Below, in pieces: positions 1 to 5,787 of a DNA stretch of 6,336 nucleotides. The notes under the pieces were generated by a model. That model ran no database searches and was not told where the DNA came from. It saw only the letters and a list, made by a program, of their open reading frames with translations. Position 1 is the first letter of the stretch. Each line of letters opens with the position of its first letter. Position numbers and translations under genes: made by a program. This DNA comes from Propionibacteriales bacterium (GTDB lineage Bacteria; Actinomycetota; Actinomycetes; Propionibacteriales; Propionibacteriaceae): positions 1-6,336 of the forward strand of contig JADGPB010000150.1 in the NCBI GenBank assembly GCA_017882655.1, in the 5' to 3' direction.

Positions 1-1
1 C

Positions 2-262
2 ATCCACGCCCTCGGCACCATGGTCCTCGGCTTCACCCAGGAGCTGTTCAGCCCCGACTCCGAAGGCGGCACCATGGACGAGGAGGCCGCCGAAGCCGAC
101 CTCGCCGCCATGGCCGCCGTCCTGCCCCACCTGACCGCGATGGTCGCCTCCGAGGTCCACGACAACGACGAGGATCCCCTCGGGTGGTGTGACAGCCAGA
201 ACGAGTTCGAGTTCACGCTGGGCCTGTTGCTGGATGGGTTGGCCAAGGTTGCTGAAGGGTGA
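2..262 (+). CDS. TetR/AcrR-family transcriptional regulator, C-terminal part (5' end outside window)
   Basis: The frame is open from the left edge and closes with TGA at 260-262, giving 86 residues of a C-terminus. The DNA-binding N-terminal half is not in the window. What is visible is a mostly helical, acidic domain ending in a phenylalanine/leucine-rich segment (FEFTLGLLLDGL), which resembles the end of the ligand-binding domain in the TetR class with the TetR_C_1 (OtrR/TetR-like) fold. In that class the final helices form the dimer interface. This assignment rests on resemblance of the last 20 residues and overall composition, because no helix-turn-helix is available. The next gene on the same strand starts 135 bp further on, and a regulatory link to it is possible but not shown. 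The effector and target genes cannot be inferred. Confidence 0.66.
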   Translation: MHALGTMVLGFTQELFSPDSEGGTMDEEAAEADLAAMAAVLPHLTAMVASEVHDNDEDPLGWCDSQNEFEFTLGLLLDGLAKVAEG

Positions 263-397
263 GCGGTGGGCGCGTCCTATCGGCTCACTTCTGTTGTCAA
301 CGGTCGTACGACGGCTCCTAGCGTGCTGGCTCTTCGTGCGCTACGAAGTAGTGGTCGACGCGCGATCCCGAGTCGAACCCGTACCTCAAGGACACGC
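263..397. other. Spacer between the TetR-type gene and the PAP2 gene
   Basis: This 135-bp stretch is noncoding if the phosphatase starts at 398. It holds a weak promoter-like pair, TTGTCA at 294-299 and TAGCGT at 319-324, with a 19-bp spacer that is longer than ideal. It also holds a perfect 10-bp palindrome GTCGTACGAC at 303-312 between the two boxes. A site there could be an operator for the neighbouring TetR-type protein, but GTAC-centred palindromes are common in this window, so the support is weak. A ribosome binding site, AAGGA at 388-392, ends the spacer, 5 nt before the ATG. If the alternative GTG start at 266 is used, most of this stretch is coding. Confidence 0.3.
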
Positions 398-1096
398 ATG
401 GCCTCGCTCGATGTAGTGCCTCAGTCCGTACACCCATGGCGCGTCCGCACGGGCGCGGCCGCGGCGGTTCTGGCGCTGAGCGTGGCTATCACCACGTGGC
501 TACTCGAATGTGTCCGGAGAGGCAGTGGCCCGTCGGTGTGGGACGGCCCGACGCTCAGGTGGATCGTGGCCCAGCGTGAACCTGGCGCCACGACGGTGCT
601 GACGGCCGTCTCCGGGTTCGGCACAGGTGTCTTCTACTGGACCCTGGCCCTTCTCGCGGTGGTGGTCCTCGCAGTACGGCGCCGCTGGATCGACGCTCTT
701 CTTCTCGCGTTTGCCCTTGTCAGCGCCGACACGATCTCGCGCGTCATGAAGCAGGCCGTCATGCGTCCACGGCCGCCTGCTGAGCTCGTTCTCGGTCCCG
801 TCGAGCGCAGCTTCTCGTTCCCCTCCGGCCACACGATCGGGGCGGCAGCCTTTGCTCTCGCCCTGGCGTACCTGTGGTGGCGAGCGCGACGTGGACCGTT
901 CGGGGCTTTGCTCGGACTCGCGATCGCACTCGCTGTGACGGCGACCATGGCGATCAGCAGGCTCTACCTGGCGGACCACTGGCTCACCGACGTCCTGGCC
1001 TCGACAGCCTTGGGCTTCGGCATCATGGCGGTTGTCGCGCTCCTGGACGTATTCCTGCAGCAGCGATTCAGCCCTGCCGCGCGTTGTAGACGTTGA
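398..1096 (+). CDS. PAP2-superfamily membrane phosphatase
   Basis: A 232-residue integral membrane protein with the complete three-part PAP2 (acid phosphatase/vanadium haloperoxidase) signature. Motif 1 is K118-x6-R125-P126, motif 2 is P142-S-G-H145 and motif 3 is S187-R188-x5-H194-x3-D198. In this family H194 is the nucleophile that takes up phosphate and H145 acts as acid/base. Typical substrates are lipid phosphates such as phosphatidic acid, phosphatidylglycerol phosphate or undecaprenyl pyrophosphate. Hydrophobic segments lie near 20-36, 79-93, 98-112, 147-163, 168-186 and 199-220, the usual six-helix layout with the active site facing outside the cytoplasm. I chose the ATG at 398 because AAGGA lies 5 nt upstream. 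An in-frame GTG at 266 would add 44 arginine-rich residues with no family resemblance, although it too has a GAAGG upstream. The 3' end overlaps the opposing deaminase gene. The exact substrate is unknown. Confidence 0.88.
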   Translation: MASLDVVPQSVHPWRVRTGAAAAVLALSVAITTWLLECVRRGSGPSVWDGPTLRWIVAQREPGATTVLTAVSGFGTGVFYWTLALLAVVVLAVRRRWIDALLLAFALVSADTISRVMKQAVMRPRPPAELVLGPVERSFSFPSGHTIGAAAFALALAYLWWRARRGPFGALLGLAIALAVTATMAISRLYLADHWLTDVLASTALGFGIMAVVALLDVFLQQRFSPAARCRR

Positions 1097-1670
1097 CCCC
1101 GCCCGCGTCGACCGCCTCGCGGTACGCGCGGAAGACGGCCAGGGCGCCTTCCTTCTCGACGTCGTGGATGACGTGGATCCCGCGGGCCTCGAACTGCTCC
1201 GCCCAGTCGTCGCGTACAGGTCCTTCGTCGAACGTCGTGATCTCCTCGAGCTCGGGACCCGAGCCGGCCACGACCATCGTGCGAACCCCGGACCACATCG
1301 TGGCGCCGTAGCACTGGGCGCAAGGACGCCAGTTGACGACGAGCTCGTGGTCGGGAAGCCCCGCACCACCGAGGTCCCAAGAGCCCACAGCCTTCTGAGC
1401 CGTTCCCAAGGCGGTGACCTCCGCGTGTCCGGACGAGACGCCGCTGGTGAGGACGACGTTCACGCCGACAGAGACGATCCTTCCGGTGGCACTCTCGGCC
1501 ACCAGCGCCGCGAACGGTCCGCCGTTCCCTTCGCGCCAGTTCCTGTCAGCCAACCGGTGGACGAGCTGCATCCGCTCCTCCCGCGTCGGGATCACCTCCG
1601 GTACGTCGGCGAGCAGGTCGTCGACCCACGCGGGCAGCGTGAACGTGAACTGGTTGGCGGCGAGACGCAT
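1068..1670 (-). CDS. Zinc-dependent nucleoside/base deaminase (cytidine deaminase-like fold)
   Basis: A 200-residue cytoplasmic enzyme of the CDA/dCMP deaminase-like superfamily. The catalytic signature is complete: H82-A83-E84 (HAE) supplies one zinc ligand and the proton-shuttling glutamate, and P116-C117-A-Q-C120 (PCxxC) supplies two cysteine ligands. The N-terminal part of the fold has the expected GPFAALV and a glycine/valine-rich strand (residues 51-70). The arrangement, with a 32-residue gap between HAE and PCxxC and the tail FDEGP near 147-151, resembles guanine deaminase (GuaD-like) and related nucleoside deaminases more than tRNA adenosine deaminases. The substrate (guanine, cytosine, a nucleoside or another base) cannot be fixed from sequence. 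The ATG at 1668-1670 is preceded on the minus strand by a strong ribosome site GGAGGAA (complement of 1676-1682, 5 nt away). The gene is divergent from the arsR-hyc operon and convergent with the PAP2 gene. Confidence 0.86.
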   Translation of the reverse strand: MRLAANQFTFTLPAWVDDLLADVPEVIPTREERMQLVHRLADRNWREGNGGPFAALVAESATGRIVSVGVNVVLTSGVSSGHAEVTALGTAQKAVGSWDLGGAGLPDHELVVNWRPCAQCYGATMWSGVRTMVVAGSGPELEEITTFDEGPVRDDWAEQFEARGIHVIHDVEKEGALAVFRAYREAVDAGGVNVYNARQG

Positions 1671-1779
1671 TCGGCTTCCTCCGGTAGAGATACGGCGACC
1701 CCGCCGTGGGCCACATCATGCCGCGTACGGGTTCGTGGCCGTGCCATGTGCCGCAGCGTGACCCGGTGCGCCGCAGCCA

Positions 1780-1798
1780 TTGATGAGAGCTCTCACAA
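1780..1798. promoter_or_regulatory. Candidate operator: near-perfect palindrome upstream of the deaminase gene
   Basis: The core TGAGAGCTCTCA at 1784-1795 is a perfect 12-bp palindrome. It is flanked by TTG on the left (1780-1782) and CAA on the right (1796-1798). Removing the single A at 1783 would give an uninterrupted 18-bp palindrome, TTGTGAGAGCTCTCACAA. Such a site is the right size for a dimeric helix-turn-helix regulator. It lies 110 bp upstream of the deaminase start and about 140 bp upstream of the predicted -10 box of the operon, so it could serve either direction. The binding protein is unknown, and chance occurrence of the core is not excluded. Confidence 0.4.
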
Positions 1799-1820
1799 CG
1801 GCGGAGCTCGCCGGCTGCGT

Positions 1821-1877
1821 CGCTCCCCAACCCACCTGACCTCGCTCCCCAACCCACCGACCGCTTCCCAAGCCATC
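1821..1877. repeat. Three short direct repeats, consensus CGCTCCCCAACCCACC
   Basis: Copies 1 and 2 are identical over 16 bases, CGCTCCCCAACCCACC at 1821-1836 and 1843-1858. Copy 3 is CGCTTCCCAAGCCATC at 1862-1877, with 13 of 16 positions matching. The periods are 22 and 19 bp. The strand is strikingly pyrimidine-rich here. A fourth, inverted copy at 1899-1913 makes the hairpin listed separately. The spacing is too short for CRISPR repeats with spacers. The pattern fits either a cluster of binding sites about two helical turns apart or a fragment of an interspersed genomic repeat family. Confidence 0.6.
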
Positions 1878-1913
1878 GGAGCCTTGTGGAGCGGTGCCAT
1901 GGCTTGGGGAGCG
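1862..1913. repeat. Inverted repeat / hairpin with 15-bp stem
   Basis: The left arm CGCTTCCCAAGCCAT (1862-1876) pairs with the right arm ATGGCTTGGGGAGCG (1899-1913): 14 Watson-Crick pairs plus one G-T pair at 1866/1909, with a 22-base loop. No T-run follows on either strand. The flanking genes diverge, so neither ends here and a transcription terminator role is unlikely. The right arm ends about 24 bp before the -10-like box of the arsR-like gene, placing it where a -35 element or an activator/repressor site could lie. It is also compatible with a REP-like element. Confidence 0.6.
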
Positions 1914-1937
1914 GGGTAGGAGAGCGAACGCCTGGTC

Positions 1938-1943
1938 TATACT
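1938..1943 (+). promoter_or_regulatory. Predicted -10 box of the arsR-hyc operon promoter
   Basis: TATACT stands out in GC-rich surroundings and is a good match to the housekeeping sigma -10 consensus TATAAT. A start site would be expected around 1949-1951, giving a leader of roughly 42 nt before the GTG at 1992. The positions 17-18 bp upstream (about 1914-1920) hold no TTGACA-like sequence. The promoter may therefore be weak, need an activator, or be read by another sigma factor. The start site is inferred from spacing only. Confidence 0.5.
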
Positions 1944-1966
1944 TGCGGGAGTTTTCACATCCGCAA
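1943..1966. promoter_or_regulatory. Candidate operator overlapping the arsR-like promoter
   Basis: TTGCGG (1943-1948) and CCGCAA (1961-1966) form an inverted repeat with a 12-base spacer, starting at the last base of the -10 box and covering the expected transcription start. A second, interleaved pair, CACA (1956-1959) and TGTG (1968-1971), adds dyad symmetry. ArsR-family dimers usually bind imperfect dyads near their own promoter, so autoregulation by the next gene's product is a reasonable inference. The sequence alone does not prove binding. Confidence 0.42.
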
Positions 1967-1991
1967 CTGTGCGAGTCCTGAAGGGTGAGGC

Positions 1992-2327
1992 GTGACCGTC
2001 CCGCTGTACGAGGCCAAGGCCGAGCTGTTCCGTACGCTCGGCCATCCCGTACGCATCCGAGTGCTCGAGCTGCTCAGCGAGAAGGACCACGCGGTCCACG
2101 AGCTCCTCGCGGACATCGCGATCGAGCCCAGCGCCCTGAGCCAACAGCTGGCGGTCCTCCGTCGCACAGGGTTGGTGCGGCAACGCCGCGAGGGCGGCGA
2201 GGTCGTCTACTCGCTTCTGGTCGACGACGTACGGGAGCTGCTCACGGCCGGTCGCGTTCTCCTGCGCCAGCTCGCCGGTCCCCGCGATGAGCTCCTGCGA
2301 GAGCTTGACGAGGCGAGGGACGCGTGA
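1992..2327 (+). CDS. ArsR-family (Rv0081-like) transcriptional regulator of the hyc-like operon
   Basis: A 111-residue winged helix-turn-helix protein. The start of the domain reads LYEAKAELFRTLGHPVRIRVLELL (residues 5-28, given here only by its ends and the typical GHPVRIRVL core). The recognition helix lies around 46-59 (PSALSQQLAVLRRTG) and the wing around 62-75 ends in VVYSLL. It closely resembles Rv0081 of M. tuberculosis as I remember it, in length, in the LY.LKAEFFKTL-type start and in position as first gene of a hydrogenase-like operon. The protein contains no cysteine, so the metal-binding CxC site of classical ArsR/SmtB sensors is absent and its signal is unknown. The GTG start has GAAGGG at 1980-1985, 6 nt upstream. 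Its TGA overlaps the next gene's GTG by 4 bases (2324-2327). It probably represses or tunes its own operon. Confidence 0.88.
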   Translation: MTVPLYEAKAELFRTLGHPVRIRVLELLSEKDHAVHELLADIAIEPSALSQQLAVLRRTGLVRQRREGGEVVYSLLVDDVRELLTAGRVLLRQLAGPRDELLRELDEARDA

Positions 2328-2818
2328 ACCCCCTCCGCCTGCTCAAACTCATCGCACGCAACGGACGCTTCGCGGAGCCGGCTCCGCCTGCACCGCCTGA
2401 GGATCCGGCGCTCCACCTCCCCAGTTCGCTGCGCGGCAGCGTCCAGGTCCGCCACGTCGACACCGGGTCGTGCAACGGCTGCGAGATCGAACTCGGCGCC
2501 GCGTTCGGAGGCGTCTACGACGTGGAGCGGTACGGGGCACGCCTCGTGGCCAGCCCCCGCCACGCCGACGTGCTCGCCGTGACCGGTGTGGTCACCCACA
2601 ACATGGTCGAGCCGCTCCTCCGTACCGTCGAAGCCACCCCTCAGCCCCGCGTGGTGATCGCCATCGGCGACTGCGCGCGTGACTGCGGGCTGTTCGCCGG
2701 CGCGTACGGTGTCGCCGGTTCGGTGTCCGACATCGTCGACGTGGACATCACCGTGCCCGGGTGTCCACCCCATCCCGCGGCGATCGTCGCCGCCCTGCGC
2801 CAAGTGACCGGCCGATGA
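2324..2818 (+). CDS. NuoB/HycG-like [4Fe-4S] small subunit of a group 4 hydrogenase-type complex (Rv0082-like)
   Basis: A 164-residue soluble electron-transfer subunit of the NuoB (20 kDa)/hydrogenase small-subunit family. The four expected ligands of the proximal [4Fe-4S] cluster are visible: C50 and C53 in SCNGCE, C117 in GDC and C147 in PGCPP. In complex I the equivalent cluster is N2; in group 4 hydrogenases it passes electrons to or from the [NiFe] site. A further cysteine, C121 (GDCARDC), lies close by. There is no twin-arginine signal, so the subunit should sit on the cytoplasmic face, as in HycG-type proteins. Residues 1-33 form a proline- and alanine-rich leader that may contact the membrane part. 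The GTG start overlaps the regulator's stop, with GAGGGA at 2315-2320, and the 3' end overlaps the next ATG (ATGA, 2815-2818). Confidence 0.9.
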   Translation: MNPLRLLKLIARNGRFAEPAPPAPPEDPALHLPSSLRGSVQVRHVDTGSCNGCEIELGAAFGGVYDVERYGARLVASPRHADVLAVTGVVTHNMVEPLLRTVEATPQPRVVIAIGDCARDCGLFAGAYGVAGSVSDIVDVDITVPGCPPHPAAIVAALRQVTGR

Positions 2819-4842
2819 CTGCGGCCGGCGGCCTCGTCACGGTGCTGACGCTCACCGGCATCGCGCTCGTCCTGGCGCTCCTCGCCCCCTCCCGATACCG
2901 CTCGCTCGCATCCGGCGGCGCGAGCATGGGCATCGGGATCGCCGGCATCTTCACGGGCGTCGCTGCCGTCACGTCGCCCCCGAAAGTCGCACTGCTCATC
3001 CCCATCGCCGTGCCCGGAGGCCTGGGTCTCGACCCCCTGGTCCTCTCCCCCACCCCACTCGGCGGCGTCTTCTGCATCGTCGTCGGCGCCGTGGGTGCGG
3101 TCGCCGCGCTGTACGGGATCGGGTACGCGCACGGCCCGGCCGCCTCCCGTACCGGATGGTCGGCGTTCGCCCTCTTCCTGCTCGGCATGCTCATCGTGCC
3201 GTCAGCCGGCGACGTCGTCTCGTTCCTCCTCGGTTGGGAGACGATGGCCCTCGCGTCGACCGTGCTGGTCCTCTCTGACCACGCCGAACGCCCTGCCGTA
3301 CGACCCGCAGCGGCCTGGTACGCCGTCATGACCCACCTGAGCTTCCTCACTCTGGCTACGGGTTTCGCCTTGTTGGCGAGCAAGGCCCACAGCACGACGT
3401 TCGCCCGGATCGCCGAAGCCGGGATCACCGGTCCCACCGGCATCTCGGCGTTCCTGCTGCTGCTCATCGGCTTCGCCACCAAGGCCGGTCTCGTGCCGCT
3501 CCACGTCTGGCTACCACGCGCCCATCCTGAAGCGCCCAGCCACGTCTCGGCCGTGATGAGCGCAGCGATGGTGAAGATGGGCGTGTACGGAATCATCCTG
3601 CTCACCACCTCATGGCTCCCGGCTGTGTCGCGGCCGTTCGCCGTCCTCGTGCTGGCACTGGGTGTCCTCTCCGGTTCGTACGGCATCCTCCAGGCCAGCA
3701 TCACGAGCGACCTCAAGCGACTTCTCGCGTACTCGACGACCGAGAACGTCGGCCTCGCCGTCACCGCCGTCGGCGTCGGGATGCTCCTCTCGAACGCCGG
3801 CCAACCCGAGGTCGCATCGATCGCCTTCGTTGCGGCGCTCCTACTCGTCGTGAGTCACGCCGCGTTCAAGACGGTCCTGTTCCTCGGCGCCGGCACCATC
3901 CTCAAGGCGACGGGCGAGCGAGACCTCGACCGACTCGGTGGCTTGGCCCGCACTCACCCCGTGACCGCCTGGACGTTCGGGCTCGCGGCAATGGGCGCCT
4001 CGGCGCTTCCCATCACCAGTGGTTTCGTCGCCGAGTGGACGTTGCTCCAGGCGGTCGTCCACGGAGACGGACGTGCGAACACGATGCTGGCCCTGGCGCT
4101 CCCGGTCACCCTCGGGCTCCTTGCTCTGACCATCGGGTTGGGTCTACTGACGTTCGTCAAGGCGTTCGGCATGGCGTTCCTCGCGAGGCCGCGCTCGAAC
4201 GCCGCCGCCTCGCCCTCCCCGGAGTTCAGCTCCCATCCCGGCACCGCGGCGATGGGCGTCGCCCAAGTCCTCGGAGCGCTCGCGGTGTGGGGACTGGGGC
4301 TCGCCGCGGGACCGATCGCCACAGCACTCTCGTCGGTGCTCGGCTACTCCGGCATCGTGTCGAGCGAGATGGGCGGGCTGCGGCTGGTGACGATCGGCGT
4401 CCTCGACCCGGTCGCGCTCGGGATCCTGGCGTTGGGGCTCGCCCTCCCGGTCGGGCTCCTCGTGCTGATCATCCGGCGCCGCGTGCCGAGGCGAGTGACC
4501 GACCTGGCCTGGGGCTGCGGCGGAGTCCGTACCTCCCCGCGCATGGAGTACACGGCGACGTCGTACGCGGAACCGCTCGTACGCGTCTTCGGCGAGGCCC
4601 TGCGGCCCTCACGGTCCCTGGAGGTCTCACAGCTCGGCGACGACCGTGTGCTGGAGAGCCGCGTCGCCTTCGCCCAGGAGCTCACCGACATCGTCGAGGA
4701 TCGGTGGTACGCCCCGGCCACCCGCTGGCTCCGAATCGCCGGCGACCAGGCACGACGCATCCAGAACGGCAGCATCCACCGCTACCTCGGGTTCTCGTTC
4801 GCAGCACTCGTGCTGGTCCTCGTGGTGGTGACGCTGCCATGA
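2815..4842 (+). CDS. hyfB: HyfB/HycC/NuoL-like proton-antiporter membrane subunit (Rv0083-like)
   Basis: A 675-residue protein of the proton-antiporter (Proton_antipo_M) family with about 16 hydrophobic segments. Ion-channel residues of the family are kept: E142 in GWETMALAS, K223 in FATKAGLVPLHVWLP, the HPEAPSHVSA loop (237-246), K254 in MVKMGVYG, the DLKRLLAYSTTENVG segment (299-313), K352 after SHAAF and E407 in AEW. The cytoplasmic-side C-terminal stretch WGCGG...RMEYTATSYAEP (566-586) is typical of HyfB/HycC rather than NuoL, and the length is close to E. coli HyfB. A long hydrophilic part (about 555-655) precedes a last membrane helix (656-674). The role is proton or sodium translocation coupled to the redox module. 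I chose the ATG at 2815 because it overlaps the preceding stop as ATGA; an in-frame GTG at 2761 would overlap the previous gene by 58 bases. The symbol is by similarity. Confidence 0.91.
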   Translation: MTAAGGLVTVLTLTGIALVLALLAPSRYRSLASGGASMGIGIAGIFTGVAAVTSPPKVALLIPIAVPGGLGLDPLVLSPTPLGGVFCIVVGAVGAVAALYGIGYAHGPAASRTGWSAFALFLLGMLIVPSAGDVVSFLLGWETMALASTVLVLSDHAERPAVRPAAAWYAVMTHLSFLTLATGFALLASKAHSTTFARIAEAGITGPTGISAFLLLLIGFATKAGLVPLHVWLPRAHPEAPSHVSAVMSAAMVKMGVYGIILLTTSWLPAVSRPFAVLVLALGVLSGSYGILQASITSDLKRLLAYSTTENVGLAVTAVGVGMLLSNAGQPEVASIAFVAALLLVVSHAAFKTVLFLGAGTILKATGERDLDRLGGLARTHPVTAWTFGLAAMGASALPITSGFVAEWTLLQAVVHGDGRANTMLALALPVTLGLLALTIGLGLLTFVKAFGMAFLARPRSNAAASPSPEFSSHPGTAAMGVAQVLGALAVWGLGLAAGPIATALSSVLGYSGIVSSEMGGLRLVTIGVLDPVALGILALGLALPVGLLVLIIRRRVPRRVTDLAWGCGGVRTSPRMEYTATSYAEPLVRVFGEALRPSRSLEVSQLGDDRVLESRVAFAQELTDIVEDRWYAPATRWLRIAGDQARRIQNGSIHRYLGFSFAALVLVLVVVTLP

Positions 4843-5780
4843 TCGACGTCTTCCTCGTCATCCTTCAGGTGCTCGTCGCCACGGCCATCACCCCACTGTT
4901 GGTGGGCGTCATGCGGCAGGTTCGCGCACGCATGGAGGGACGCGTCGGAGCCGGACTGCTGCAGCCGTACCGGGACGTCCGCAAGCTCCTCGCCAAGGAG
5001 CCGCTGCGGGCGGATGGGTCCAGCATCGTGCTCATCGCGGCACCCCTCGTGCTGCTGGTCTCGAGCCTGATGGTCATCGCACTCGTGCCGTTGGTGACCA
5101 CCGCGTACCTCCCGTCGATCCCCAACGACCTCTTCGTCGTGGTCTCCCTCCTGCTCATCGGGACCGTGGCGCTGGCGCTGCTCGGCCTCGATGCTGGTAC
5201 GGCTTTCGGGGGCATGGGCTCAAGCCGCCACATGATGATCGCGGCCCTTGTCGAACCCACGGTCCTCATGAGCGTCTACGCGCTGTCGATCCCCGTGGGG
5301 AGCTCGACGCTCAGCCGGATCGTGCTGGCGCGCGGAGCGGACGTGACGCGGGTCGTGACCCCCGCCGGGCTGCTCGCCGTGGTGGCGCTCGTCGTCGTCG
5401 TACTGGCGGAGACCGGCCGGCTACCGGTCGACAACCCGTCGACGCACCTGGAGCTCACGATGATCCACGAAGGGATGGTCCTGGAGAGCGCGGGACGGGA
5501 CCTGGCGTGGCTCGAGCTGGGTTCGTGGCTGAGGCTCACCGCGCTGCTCGGACTCGTCGTCAACCTTGCGCTGCCGTGGGGACTGGCCGACACCGCTCAA
5601 CCGCTCGCGCTGCTGATCGCCGTCGCGGCACTGTGCGCAAAGCTGCTCGTCGCCGGCGGTCTGATCGCCGCGGCTGAAGTGTTCATGGCCAAGGTGAGGC
5701 TGTTCCGGGTGCCGGAGCTCCTCGCCGGGTCGTTCGTGCTGGCGTTCCTCGCCGTGACCGCGTCGTACCTGGCGGGATGA
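4839..5780 (+). CDS. hycD: HycD/NuoH-like membrane anchor subunit (Rv0084-like)
   Basis: A 313-residue integral membrane protein of the NADH dehydrogenase subunit 1 (NuoH) family, HycD branch. Two cytoplasmic-loop signatures are clear: RMEGRVGAGLLQPYRDVRKLL at residues 31-51 (core GRVGAGLLQPYRD), and ETGRLPVDNPSTHLEL at 191-206 followed by IHEGMVLE (209-216). In NuoH these loops line the quinone site and the start of the proton path; in hydrogenase complexes the subunit anchors the catalytic arm to the antiporter arm. About eight hydrophobic segments are present (near 3-24, 63-87, 98-116, 131-153, 173-190, 230-247, 255-277, 292-311). The ATG overlaps the stop of the preceding gene as ATGA (4839-4842), and only a weak GGTGGTGA (4824-4831) precedes it, suggesting coupled translation. 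A much longer frame is open upstream, but it reads through the antiporter gene out of frame. Length matches the family. Confidence 0.92.
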   Translation: MIDVFLVILQVLVATAITPLLVGVMRQVRARMEGRVGAGLLQPYRDVRKLLAKEPLRADGSSIVLIAAPLVLLVSSLMVIALVPLVTTAYLPSIPNDLFVVVSLLLIGTVALALLGLDAGTAFGGMGSSRHMMIAALVEPTVLMSVYALSIPVGSSTLSRIVLARGADVTRVVTPAGLLAVVALVVVVLAETGRLPVDNPSTHLELTMIHEGMVLESAGRDLAWLELGSWLRLTALLGLVVNLALPWGLADTAQPLALLIAVAALCAKLLVAGGLIAAAEVFMAKVRLFRVPELLAGSFVLAFLAVTASYLAG

Positions 5781-5787
5781 GGATCCG

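Larger units (their letters stand above)
1671..1991. other. Structured divergent intergenic region between the deaminase gene and the arsR-like gene
   Basis: No convincing gene is seen in these 321 bp. Long open frames cross it on both strands, but they are composition artefacts. From left to right it holds the deaminase ribosome site (1676-1682), a palindrome interrupted by one base (1780-1798) and a small inverted repeat CGGCG-GAGCT-CGCCG (1799-1813). Further right are three direct repeats with a large hairpin (1821-1913), a -10-like box (1938-1943) and a possible operator (1943-1966). Both flanking genes begin at this region, so it must contain both promoters. I could not pick out a convincing promoter for the deaminase gene. 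Confidence 0.75.

Noticed and set aside
368..382. tRNA T-arm look-alike on the minus strand (GGGTTCGACTCGG)
   Set aside because: The flanking bases do not make the 5-bp T stem, and no acceptor or anticodon arms are found around it.
500..1369. Long - strand open frame (289 codons) opposite the PAP2 gene
   Set aside because: It shadows the PAP2 gene and part of the deaminase gene, is low-complexity and charged, and has no family features.
1821..1877. Possible CRISPR repeats
   Set aside because: Repeats are 16 bases with only 3-6 bases between them, diverge in the third copy, and have no cas genes nearby.
1862..1913. Intrinsic transcription terminator
   Set aside because: There is no T-run on either strand, and neither neighbouring gene ends here since both diverge from the region.
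1032..1919. Long + strand open frame (295 codons) running across the deaminase gene and the intergenic region
   Set aside because: It is antisense to a gene with intact catalytic motifs and a strong ribosome site, and its translation is arginine/proline-rich with no recognisable domain. It is a high-GC shadow frame.
1956..1971. CRP/FNR-like site
   Set aside because: The half-sites are in the order CACA...TGTG, the reverse of the TGTGA-N6-TCACA consensus, and the spacing is different.
2748..3764. Long - strand open frame (338 codons) opposite the antiporter gene
   Set aside because: The + strand gene here has all HyfB/NuoL motifs; the antisense product has no domain and an Ala/Arg/Thr-biased composition.
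3612..4838. Upstream extension of the hycD frame, which would give a 722-residue protein
   Set aside because: The extra residues are read out of frame through the antiporter gene and are Arg/Pro-rich. The family length and the ATGA overlap place the start at 4839.
2815..5780. Ordinary respiratory complex I (nuo) operon
   Set aside because: Gene order, the GRVGAGLLQPYRD and PVDNPSTHLEL loops of the HycD type, the HyfB-type C-terminus and the HyfE-like gene all favour the hydrogenase-type branch; nuo neighbours such as NuoA, C, D are absent.
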